Assembly: GCA_016869975.1 (NCBI GenBank)
Contig: VGCZ01000003.1
Location: 62,001 to 126,000 of the forward strand
DNA: 64,000 nucleotides
Direction: 5' to 3'
Origin: Alphaproteobacteria bacterium
GTDB lineage: Bacteria; Pseudomonadota; Alphaproteobacteria; Reyranellales; Reyranellaceae
Every line of letters starts with the position of its first letter. The first letter of the stretch is position 1. Shown here one piece after another: positions 19,900-27,380 of the stretch. The notes beneath the pieces were generated by a model, which saw only the letters and a program-made list of their open reading frames with translations, was not told where the DNA came from and did no database searches. The translations under genes and the position numbers were made by a program.

Positions 19900-21108
19900 A
19901 TGCCGGGGCCGTTGCACGGGGTGAGGATCGTCGACATGACGGCCGTTCTGCTCGGGCCGTTCGCGACACAGCATCTCGCCGACATGGGCGCCGACGTGAT
20001 CAAGATCGAGCCGCCGGAAGGGGACCTGCTACGCGTATCGGGGAAGGGTCGCTCGCCCGACATGGGTCCGATCTACATGGCCGCCGGTCGCAACAAGCGC
20101 TCGGTCTGCCTCGACCTGAAGAAGCCCGCCGCGCTCGCGGTCGTGAAGAAGATGATCGAGAGCGCCGACATCTTCATCCACAACAGCCGACCGCAGGCGA
20201 TCGAGCGCCTGGGCCTGGGCTACGAGGATCTGAAGAAGATCAACCCCCGCATCATCTACGCCTACTCGCTGGGCTACAAACGCAAGGGTCCTTACGGCCA
20301 CAAGCCGGCCTTCGACGACCTCGTGCAGGGCGCGAGCGGCGCCGCCTCGCTGCAGGCGCGCATCGACGGGCTCAGGCCCAAATTCATGCCCAGTCTGATC
20401 GCCGACAAGACCACCGGCCTGCATCTCGCCGTCGCCGTGCTCGGCGCGCTCTACCACCGCACGCAAAGCGGCGAGGGGCAGATGATCGAGGTGCCGATGC
20501 TCGAGACGCTGGTGTCGTTCTTCCTCACCGATCATTTGTTCGGCCGTACTTTCGATCCGCCGACCGGCACGATGGGCTACGACCGCATCATCAACAAATA
20601 CCGTCACCCGTTCCCGACTAAGGACGGCTACATCTGCGCGCTGCCCTACACCGACAAGCACTGGGAGCGCTTCTTCGAGATGGCCAACCGGCCCGATCTC
20701 GCCAAGGAGCCGAAGTTCGTCGATAAGCGCCAGCGCGCGGCGCATTTCGACGAACTCTATCAGGTGCTCGATTCGATCCTGAAAATCCGCACGACCAAGG
20801 AATGGCTCGACCTGTTCGACGAGGCCGATATCCCGGCCATGCCGGTCAACACCCTGGAAGGGCTGCTCAAGGACGAGCATCTCACCGCCACCGGCTTCTT
20901 CACCGAGCGCCAGCATCCCACCGAGGGCAAGATCACCACCTTCGCCTCGCCGCTCGATTTCGAGAAGACCAAGACTGAATACCGCCGCCACGCCCCGCGC
21001 GTCGGCGCCGACGGTCTGGAGGTGATGAAGGAGTTTGGCTACAGCGACGCGGATATCGCGAAGCTCAAGCACGAGAAGGCACTGCTGTTCCCCGCTTCAG
21101 CCGCGTAG
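19900..21108 (+). CDS. CaiB/BaiF-type class III CoA transferase
   Basis: The 402-residue enzyme transfers CoA between a CoA-thioester donor and a carboxylic acid. It shows the family N-terminus GVRIVDMTAVLLGPFATQHL, the ADMGADVIKIEPPEGD segment, and the catalytic Asp139 in KPAFDDLVQGASG that forms the acyl-aspartyl intermediate. GGAGG just upstream sets ATG 19900. Its position between the thioesterase/MaoC cluster and the acyl-CoA dehydrogenases suggests it activates the acid degraded by those enzymes, but the acid is not identifiable. Confidence 0.93.
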   Translation: MPGPLHGVRIVDMTAVLLGPFATQHLADMGADVIKIEPPEGDLLRVSGKGRSPDMGPIYMAAGRNKRSVCLDLKKPAALAVVKKMIESADIFIHNSRPQAIERLGLGYEDLKKINPRIIYAYSLGYKRKGPYGHKPAFDDLVQGASGAASLQARIDGLRPKFMPSLIADKTTGLHLAVAVLGALYHRTQSGEGQMIEVPMLETLVSFFLTDHLFGRTFDPPTGTMGYDRIINKYRHPFPTKDGYICALPYTDKHWERFFEMANRPDLAKEPKFVDKRQRAAHFDELYQVLDSILKIRTTKEWLDLFDEADIPAMPVNTLEGLLKDEHLTATGFFTERQHPTEGKITTFASPLDFEKTKTEYRRHAPRVGADGLEVMKEFGYSDADIAKLKHEKALLFPASAA

Positions 21109-21150
21109 TTCTTCGTTCTCCCCACCTTCGCGGGGAGAAGGCCATGCGCG

Positions 21151-22365
21151 TCAGATCAGCGGCAGTTCGGGCAGTCCGTCGTCGCCGATCGGGAAGGTCG
21201 CGAACCAGTCGCGCCGCGTGCCCGAGAGCATGGTGAGCATCGCGCGGCGCGTCGGCGGGAAGGCGCAGGCCGGGCCGAAGGTCAGGTCGCGCAGCCAGCC
21301 GACAGGCCGCGCGTCGCCCTGGTAGAACGGCGTCAGCCAACGGCTGACGAAACTGTAGAGCGAGAGCGTGTGTCGGCGTGTCGTTTCGAAAAGCTTTAGT
21401 GCGTCGTCGAGCGAGGCGGTGCACGCCAGCGCGCCGGCCAGGGTCGCGGCGTCGGCCAGCGCGAGATTGGCGCCCATGCCGAGTTGCGGCGACATGCCGT
21501 GTGCGCAATCGCCGAGGAACAGCACGCGCTCGCGGCGGAAGCCCGACATCACCACGTCGCGATAGGTCGCCTCGGCGAACTGGTCGAACGACGTCAGCGA
21601 CACCAGCAGCGGTTCGAGCTCGGGCCAGATGTCGAGCAGCTCGATCTTGAGCGCGGGCAAGCCGCGGGCGCGCACGGCTTTCATCTCGGCGACGCGCAGG
21701 CTCCAGAACAAGGTGACGTCGTCGTTGTCGTCGCCGCCCGGCGCCACGCCCACGGGCAGCACGCCGGCCATATGGCGATTGCCGCGGAAGCGCTGGCGCA
21801 GCAGGCCGGCGAAACGCCGCTCGGGGTCGGGCAGGGTCGCCCAGAAACAACCCCAGGCGTAGAGCGTCGCGCGATGTGTCGGCGCCAGGCTTTCGCGCAG
21901 CCTGGAGTGCGCGCCGTCGCAGACCAGCACCAGGTCGAACGGCCCCGCCTTGCGGCCGTCGGCGGTGGCGATAGTGGTGCCATCGATCGCGGCGACGTCG
22001 AAGCCGGTGATCAAGGTCGCCGGCGCGCGCTTGAGCCGCTCGAACAGCAGGGTGAACAGCGCGCCGCGATGTAGTCCGAGGCCATGCAGGCGCTGATCGA
22101 GATCGCCGTAGCGCAGGTCGAGCACGCTGTGGCCGAGGTCGGAACGGCCGTCGATGCCGTCGACCCGCGCGCCGGCTTTCAAGGCGTCGTCGTACAGGCC
22201 CAGCCGTCGCAACACGCGCAAGCCGGTGGGCTGGATCAGCAGCCCGACACCCAGCGGCTGCGGCCGCTCGAAGCGCTCCAGCACGGTGACCGTATGGCCG
22301 GCCTCCGACAGCAGGATCGCCGCCGTCATGCCCGCGACGCCGCAGCCAACGATTCCGATGTGCAA
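21151..22365 (-). CDS. FAD-dependent monooxygenase
   Basis: A 404-residue group-A flavin monooxygenase (UbiH/salicylate-hydroxylase-like). The N-terminal GIVGCGVAGMTAAILL is the FAD-binding GxGxxG, DLVLVCDGAHSRLRE is the conserved DG motif, and FLGDCAHGMSPQLGMGANLA is the second FAD motif. It should hydroxylate an aromatic or similar substrate with NAD(P)H and O2. It is divergent from the acyl-CoA dehydrogenase gene at 22508, sharing a 142-bp control region, so it may act in the same pathway. Confidence 0.88.
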   Translation of the reverse strand: MHIGIVGCGVAGMTAAILLSEAGHTVTVLERFERPQPLGVGLLIQPTGLRVLRRLGLYDDALKAGARVDGIDGRSDLGHSVLDLRYGDLDQRLHGLGLHRGALFTLLFERLKRAPATLITGFDVAAIDGTTIATADGRKAGPFDLVLVCDGAHSRLRESLAPTHRATLYAWGCFWATLPDPERRFAGLLRQRFRGNRHMAGVLPVGVAPGGDDNDDVTLFWSLRVAEMKAVRARGLPALKIELLDIWPELEPLLVSLTSFDQFAEATYRDVVMSGFRRERVLFLGDCAHGMSPQLGMGANLALADAATLAGALACTASLDDALKLFETTRRHTLSLYSFVSRWLTPFYQGDARPVGWLRDLTFGPACAFPPTRRAMLTMLSGTRRDWFATFPIGDDGLPELPLI

Positions 22366-22507
22366 GGGTCTCTTCCGTCTGGCGAACTACCGTTTCGCGG
22401 CCGGCTTGCCCGTCGCGGCTCGACGGATAGTATGCCCGCGATCTAACTGAACAGGGCGTCATTTCACCGCCGGCGTGCGGTGTGCGCCCGCATGCGGAGG
22501 ACGACCG

Positions 22508-23707
22508 ATGGATCTGGCGTTCACCAAGGAAGACATCGCGTTTCGCGACGAGGTGCGCGACTTCGTCGCCAAGAACCTGCCCAAGGACATCGCCGACAAA
22601 GTGGCCGGCGGCAAGCATCTCGAGCGCGACGACTACATGCGCTGGCAGCAGGCGCTGGGGCGCCAGGGCTGGCTTGTCTACACCTGGCCGAAGAAGCATG
22701 GCGGGCCGGGCTGGACGATCACCCAGCGCTACATCTTCGAGAACACCTGCGCCGAGATGAACGCGCCGAGTATCATCCCTTTCGGCAGCAAGATGGTCGG
22801 GCCGGTGATCTACACCTTCGGCAACGACGAGCAGAAGCAGCGCTTCCTGCCTGATATCCGCGAGTCGAGCGTGTGGTGGTGCCAGGGCTATTCGGAGCCC
22901 GGCTCCGGATCGGATCTCGCCTCGCTGCGCACCAAGGCGGTGCGCGAGGGCGACCACTACATCGTCAATGGCTCGAAGACCTGGAACACAATGGGCCACT
23001 GGGCCGACTGGATTTTCTGCCTCGTGCGCACCAACCCCGAGGCCAAGCAGCAGGAGGGCATCTCCTTCCTGCTGATCGACATGAAGACGCCGGGCATCAC
23101 TGTTAAGCCGATCATCATGGCCGATGGTGGCCACGAGGTGAACGAGGTGTTCTTCGATAATGTCCGGGTGCCGGCGGAGAATCTCGTCGGCAAGGAAGGC
23201 GAGGGCTGGACGTATGCGAAGTTCCTGCTCGCCAACGAGCGGCTGGGCATCGCGGCGATCCCGCAATCCAAGCGCGGCGTCGAGGGGCTGAAGCAGATGG
23301 CGAAGTCCGAGCGGGACGGCGCCGGCAAGACGTTGATCGATGACGCCTCGTTCCGCGAGAAGATCGCCGATCTGGAGATCCAGGTGACGGCGCTGGAGTA
23401 CACCGAGCTGCGCGCGCTCTCGGCGATGGCCGCCGGCGGCGCGCCGGGGCCGGAGGTGTCCTTCCTCAAGATCCGCGGCTCGGAGATTCAGCAGCGCATC
23501 ACTGAACTCGCCGTCGAGGCGGTGGGCTACTACGCCATGCCGTACCAGCCGGCGCTGCTGTGGCACGGCGCGAACGAGGAGCCGATCGGCCCCGACTACG
23601 CCCATTTGGCCGCACCACGTTATTTCAACGTGCGGAAGACGAGCATTTACGGCGGCTCCAACGAGATCCAGAAGAACGTCATCTCCAAGATGGTGCTGGG
23701 GCTGTAG
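22508..23707 (+). CDS. Acyl-CoA dehydrogenase, pimeloyl-CoA dehydrogenase large-subunit-like (paralogue 1)
   Basis: The 399-residue FAD enzyme resembles PimC-type large subunits: MDLAFTKEDIAFRDEVRDF, the FAD/acyl region CQGYSEPGSGSDLASLRT, and KTSIYGGSNEIQKNVISK near the C-terminus. In that last motif Gly occupies the position where medium-chain enzymes carry the catalytic Glu (YEG). With the small-subunit-like gene at 25005 it may form a heteromeric dehydrogenase for dicarboxylic or ring-derived acyl-CoAs. GGAGG precedes ATG 22508. The following gene is a close tandem paralogue. Confidence 0.92.
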   Translation: MDLAFTKEDIAFRDEVRDFVAKNLPKDIADKVAGGKHLERDDYMRWQQALGRQGWLVYTWPKKHGGPGWTITQRYIFENTCAEMNAPSIIPFGSKMVGPVIYTFGNDEQKQRFLPDIRESSVWWCQGYSEPGSGSDLASLRTKAVREGDHYIVNGSKTWNTMGHWADWIFCLVRTNPEAKQQEGISFLLIDMKTPGITVKPIIMADGGHEVNEVFFDNVRVPAENLVGKEGEGWTYAKFLLANERLGIAAIPQSKRGVEGLKQMAKSERDGAGKTLIDDASFREKIADLEIQVTALEYTELRALSAMAAGGAPGPEVSFLKIRGSEIQQRITELAVEAVGYYAMPYQPALLWHGANEEPIGPDYAHLAAPRYFNVRKTSIYGGSNEIQKNVISKMVLGL

Positions 23708-23715
23708 GAGACGGC

Positions 23716-23744
23716 TTACCTTCCCCCCCTCCGGGGGAAGGTAA
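23716..23744. repeat. Palindromic hairpin between paralogous dehydrogenases
   Basis: 12-bp perfect arms TTACCTTCCCCC (23716-23727) and complement (23733-23744) around CCTCC. The same 12-bp arms are found at 49028-49054. Its right arm lies 17 nt before ATG 23762. Confidence 0.85.
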
Positions 23745-23761
23745 AAAGAGGGATCGACACG

Positions 23762-24961
23762 ATGGATCTGGCTCTTTCCGCCGAGGATCGCGCTTTCGCC
23801 GACGAGGTGCGGGCCTTCGCGCGCGCGAACCTGTCGCCGGCGACGATCGCCAAGACGCGCAGCGGTCGCCACTATGATCGCGACGACCATCTCGCCTGGC
23901 AACGCGCGCTCGGCAAGCGCGGCTGGCACGTTTACACGTGGCCAAAGAAGTATGGCGGGCCGGGCTGGAGCGTCACGCAACGCTTCCTGTTCGAGAACGT
24001 GCTGGCCGAGGAGGGCGCGCCACGCATCCTGCCGTTCGGGCCGAAGATGGTTGGGCCGGTGATCTACACCTTCGGCAACGAGGAGCAGAAGCGGCGCTTC
24101 CTGCCGGATATCGTCACGTCGAACATCCTGTGGTGCCAGGGATATTCCGAGCCGGGCTCGGGCTCGGACCTCGCCTCGTTGCGCACGCGCGCGGTGCGCG
24201 ACGGCGACCACTACGTCGTCAACGGCCAGAAGACCTGGACCTCGGCAGCGCATTGGGCCGACTGGATCTTCTGTCTCGTGCGCACCGATACGGATGCCAA
24301 GCCGCAGGAGGGCATCTCCTTCCTGCTGATCGACATGAAGAGCCCGGGCATCACGGTGAAGCCGATCATCATGCTCGACGGCGCGCACCACGTGAACGAC
24401 GTGTTCTTCGACAATGTGCGCGTGCCGGCCGTCAATCTGATCGGCAAGGAAGGCGAGGGCTGGACCTACGCCAAGTTCCTGCTTGCCAACGAGCGCCTGG
24501 GCATCGCCGAGGTCGCGGCCTCCAAGCGCGGCGTGCAGGGCCTGCGCGATATCGCGCGCGCCGAGCTGGCCGACGACGGCGGCAAGCTGATCGACGACAT
24601 GGGCTTCCGCGAGAAGATCGCCGATCTCGACCTGCAGCTTTCGGCGCTGGAGATGAGCGAGCTGCGCGCGCTGTCGACCATGCAGCTTGGCGGCGCGCCG
24701 GGGCCGGAGGTCTCGATCCTCAAGATCCGCGGTTCGGAAATCCAGCAGCGCATCGCCGAGCTGGCCTGCGAGGCGGTCGGCAACTACGCGATGCCGTATC
24801 AGCCCGAGCTGCTGTTCCGTGACAGCAACGAATCGCCGATCGGGCCGGCCCACGCCGTGCCCGCCGCCGCGCGTTATCTCAACATGCGCAAGACCTCGAT
24901 CTACGGCGGCACGAACGAGATCCAGAAGAACGTGATTTCCAAGATGGTGCTGGGGCTGTAA
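23762..24961 (+). CDS. Acyl-CoA dehydrogenase, pimeloyl-CoA dehydrogenase large-subunit-like (paralogue 2)
   Basis: A 399-residue protein, collinear with the preceding gene and about 70% identical by eye, with long identical blocks such as CQGYSEPGSGSDLASLRT, EGEGWTYAKFLLANERLGIA and the C-terminal NEIQKNVISKMVLGL. The N-terminal 60 residues have diverged most, suggesting a different substrate. It also has IYGGTNEIQ, so Gly replaces the usual catalytic Glu. It results from tandem duplication and lies in one transcription unit with paralogue 1 and the small subunit. Confidence 0.92.
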   Translation: MDLALSAEDRAFADEVRAFARANLSPATIAKTRSGRHYDRDDHLAWQRALGKRGWHVYTWPKKYGGPGWSVTQRFLFENVLAEEGAPRILPFGPKMVGPVIYTFGNEEQKRRFLPDIVTSNILWCQGYSEPGSGSDLASLRTRAVRDGDHYVVNGQKTWTSAAHWADWIFCLVRTDTDAKPQEGISFLLIDMKSPGITVKPIIMLDGAHHVNDVFFDNVRVPAVNLIGKEGEGWTYAKFLLANERLGIAEVAASKRGVQGLRDIARAELADDGGKLIDDMGFREKIADLDLQLSALEMSELRALSTMQLGGAPGPEVSILKIRGSEIQQRIAELACEAVGNYAMPYQPELLFRDSNESPIGPAHAVPAAARYLNMRKTSIYGGTNEIQKNVISKMVLGL

Positions 24962-25004
24962 GCAGCAAGGAACGCGCGTCGCCGCGGCCGGAGGGAGCTG
25001 AGCA

Positions 25005-26147
25005 ATGGACCTGTCGTATTCCGACGAGCAAAAGCAGATCAAGGAAGGCGTCGAGCGCTTCGTGCGCGAGCAGTACGCGTTCGACACCCGCCGCAAGATC
25101 GCGGGGAGCGAGAAGGGCTGGCTGCCGGAGAACTGGGCGAAGTTCGCCGAGCTCGGCTGGCTGGGCATGAGCTTCTCCGAGGCCGATGGCGGCTTCGGCG
25201 GCGGCGCGATCGAGACCATGATCGCCATGGAGGCCTTCGGCTCCGGCCTGGTGCTCGAGCCCTACCTGCCGACCGTGGTGATGGGCGGTGGCCTGCTGGC
25301 GGCCGGCGGCAGCGCGGCGCAGAAAGAAGCGCTCCTGGCGCCGATGATCGCCGGCGAGAAGCAGTTCGCCGTGGCCTATGTCGAGAAGCAGGCGCGCTTC
25401 AACCTGGCCGACGTCGCCGTCGTGGCGAAGAAGGACGGCGCCGGCTACGCCATCAGCGGCCACAAGGGCGTGGTCTACAACGCCGCCTCGGCCGACACGA
25501 TCTTCGTCACCGCGCGCACGTCGGGCGGCCAGCGTGACGAGAAGGGCATCACCGTCTTCGCCGTCGACGCCAAGTCGGCCGGCATCACGCGCCGCGACTA
25601 CCCGACCCAGGACGCGCTGCGCGCCTCGGAGCTGACCTTCGACAACGTCAAGGTCGGCGCCGATTCCGTGGTCGGCAAGGTCGACGACGGCCACGCGCTC
25701 TTCGAGGGCGTGATCGACCGCTCGATCGTCGCGCTGTGCGCCGAGGCGGTGGGCTGCATGGACGCCATCAACAAGGCGACCTTGGAGTACATCAAGACCC
25801 GCAAGCAGTTCGGCGTGCCGATCGGCAAGTTCCAGGTGCTGCAGCACCGCATGGTCGATTGCTTCACCAACGCCCAGGAAGCGCGCTCGATGACGCTCAT
25901 GGCGGCGCTGAAGATCGACGACGCCGACGCCACGGTGCGCAAGAAGGCGGCCTCGGGCGCCAAGGTGCAGATCGGCAAGTCGGGCAAGTTCTGCGGCCAG
26001 AGCGCGGTGCAGATGCACGGCGGCATGGGCGTCACCGACGAGCTCTCGGTCAGCCACTACTTCAAGCGGCTGACCATGATCGAGACCCTGTTCGGCAACC
26101 AGCAGCACCACCTCAGCCGCTACGCCAACCTCTCGGTCGCGGCGTAA
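25005..26147 (+). CDS. Acyl-CoA dehydrogenase, pimeloyl-CoA dehydrogenase small-subunit-like
   Basis: The 380-residue protein resembles PimD-type small subunits: MDLSYSDEQKQIKEGVERFV, the GMSFSEADGGFGGGAIETM helix, GHKGVVYNAASAD, and the C-terminal CGQSAVQMHGGMGVTDELSV. Small subunits of this kind pair with large subunits like the two preceding genes. GGAGGGAG upstream supports ATG 25005. It ends the dehydrogenase run; a hairpin terminator follows. Confidence 0.9.
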   Translation: MDLSYSDEQKQIKEGVERFVREQYAFDTRRKIAGSEKGWLPENWAKFAELGWLGMSFSEADGGFGGGAIETMIAMEAFGSGLVLEPYLPTVVMGGGLLAAGGSAAQKEALLAPMIAGEKQFAVAYVEKQARFNLADVAVVAKKDGAGYAISGHKGVVYNAASADTIFVTARTSGGQRDEKGITVFAVDAKSAGITRRDYPTQDALRASELTFDNVKVGADSVVGKVDDGHALFEGVIDRSIVALCAEAVGCMDAINKATLEYIKTRKQFGVPIGKFQVLQHRMVDCFTNAQEARSMTLMAALKIDDADATVRKKAASGAKVQIGKSGKFCGQSAVQMHGGMGVTDELSVSHYFKRLTMIETLFGNQQHHLSRYANLSVAA

Positions 26148-26173
26148 GGCGCCAAGAGCGCTCCACCTCGCGC

Positions 26174-26202
26174 GAAGCCCCGGCCATTGGCCGGGGCTTC
26201 TT
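26174..26202. terminator. Hairpin terminator between convergent genes
   Basis: 12-bp perfect stem GAAGCCCCGGCC / GGCCGGGGCTTC (26174-26185, 26189-26200) with loop ATT and a short TTC tail. It lies between the convergent stops at 26147 and 26212. The T-run is weak, so it may end transcription in both directions less efficiently than the one at 2788. Confidence 0.7.
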
Positions 26203-26211
26203 CGCTGGTGG

Positions 26212-27180
26212 CTACTCGTCCGGCTTCGGGCCGATCTCGAGGTTGCGGCCCTTGAGGCTGGGGTAACGGTCGTGAATCCAGGGGCGTATCCACTTGTGGT
26301 CGCCCTCGGGTTGCGATTTGTACTCCGCGATGAAGGCGCGGTAGTCGGCGTCGATGGCACCGTTGCCGCCGGGTTGGAAGGTCGAGCCGAAGCTGACGCA
26401 GCCTAAGCCGTCGCCCAGTGCGTAGAGGTCGTGCGCGGCGTATATGTACCCGGCGATCGGTCGCGCCTCGACGCCGAACGACGGCATGAAGGTCGCGCTG
26501 CGTCTCGAACACGAGAATATCGCCGCCAGCACGCGCTTCGCCCGCATCATCCCGCCGTAGTCGCCGGCGCCGAGCCCGGAGCGACGGAAGCACTGAAGCA
26601 GTTTGGTCGTCGTCAGCCAGCCGCGCGCGACACGGCGCATTTTCGGCGTCGGCTTGCCGTCCTTGTCGCGAAGTCCGCCGTAATTGTGCAGCAGCTGCTC
26701 GAGATTGGCGTCGGGGTGTCGCTTGCGTTGGTGCAGGAGTGCGTGCCACGTCAGGTGGATCGCCCGCCGAGTATCGCCCAACACATAGGCGTCGACGTCG
26801 CGCCACCAACCCTTGGGAAGCTGGTCGACCGGTTGGCCGGCGAGGGGCGTGCCGTCGAAGAACCCCTTGAGCGTGCCGGTCTTGCCGACCTGCGTCTGCA
26901 TCAGGATGATGGTCTCGCGCTCGACCTGGCCGAAGCCGACGGCATGGTTGCCCCGGCTCTCGGTCTCGGTCGATGGCCCCTTCAGCCAGTCCGCGTGGTT
27001 GAACTTGGTCTGCCGGATGTTCGAGAACTGGGTCTCCTCCCAGAAGATCGCGGCCACCGTCTCCCACGGCACGAAGCCCACCAGATCCTTGTCGTAGCAC
27101 TCCTCCTCGTAGTGCTTGCGGATCAGCCCGGCCATCGCGAAGTAGTCTTGTTGCTTGTTGTCCGGATCGCCGATGCCCAT
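26212..27180 (-). CDS. Unknown protein with lysozyme-fold-like N-terminal half
   Basis: A 322-residue protein with no signal peptide. Residues about 38-90 read like a soluble lytic transglycosylase/lysozyme-fold core: a helix PWETVAAIFWEETQFSN with candidate catalytic Glu48/49, then NHAVGFGQVERETI, matching the 'E-S-x-F ... A-x-G-x-x-Q' spacing of that fold. LEQLLHNYGG later could be the third conserved helix. The last ~130 residues resemble nothing I know. ATG 27180 has GGAG upstream, a TTGACA-like -35 (27218-27223, minus strand) and a palindrome over the -10 position. It interrupts the acyl-CoA gene cluster. The function is inferred only from this pattern. Confidence 0.7.
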   Translation of the reverse strand: MGIGDPDNKQQDYFAMAGLIRKHYEEECYDKDLVGFVPWETVAAIFWEETQFSNIRQTKFNHADWLKGPSTETESRGNHAVGFGQVERETIILMQTQVGKTGTLKGFFDGTPLAGQPVDQLPKGWWRDVDAYVLGDTRRAIHLTWHALLHQRKRHPDANLEQLLHNYGGLRDKDGKPTPKMRRVARGWLTTTKLLQCFRRSGLGAGDYGGMMRAKRVLAAIFSCSRRSATFMPSFGVEARPIAGYIYAAHDLYALGDGLGCVSFGSTFQPGGNGAIDADYRAFIAEYKSQPEGDHKWIRPWIHDRYPSLKGRNLEIGPKPDE

Positions 27181-27192
27181 GGATATCTCCGA

Positions 27193-27207
27193 GAGTGAGC
27201 GTACACT
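27193..27207 (-). promoter_or_regulatory. Palindromic operator-like site (AGTG-N6-CACT)
   Basis: Read on the minus strand this is AGTGTACGCTCACTC, 13 nt before the start of the gene at 27180 and over its -10 position. The sequence AGTGTACATTCACTC at 42340-42354, in the promoter of the C39-like peptidase, matches it at 13 of 15 positions and keeps the AGTG...CACT symmetry. Confidence 0.5.
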
Positions 27208-27335
27208 CGCATCCTTTTGTCAAACGCGACCGAGGTCAACTGTTTCGAGATCCTTTCGCGACACGAAAGGCATGGCAGGTACGTGCCGCTGTGCCTCAAA
27301 TTCACAGTCGCCTATAGCCGGGCGCACGAGTAATC

Positions 27336-27349
27336 TGAACCAACGTTCA
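27336..27349. promoter_or_regulatory. Perfect inverted repeat TGAAC-N4-GTTCA
   Basis: TGAACCAACGTTCA lies 31 nt before the start of the HMG-CoA-synthase-like gene. Short palindromes of this form are typical TetR-family operators, which often control acyl-CoA catabolism. No TetR gene is present in the window, so the regulator is unknown. Confidence 0.45.
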
Positions 27350-27380
27350 CAAACAAGCGTTCGACAAGAGGGAACTCCGC

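Noticed and set aside
21065-25228. Very long (1387-codon) minus-strand open frame
   Set aside because: It lies antisense to a CoA transferase end, the FAD monooxygenase (other frame) and two acyl-CoA dehydrogenases, all with strong motifs. Its translation is a low-complexity Arg/Ala/Val/His mix typical of antisense frames in GC-rich DNA.
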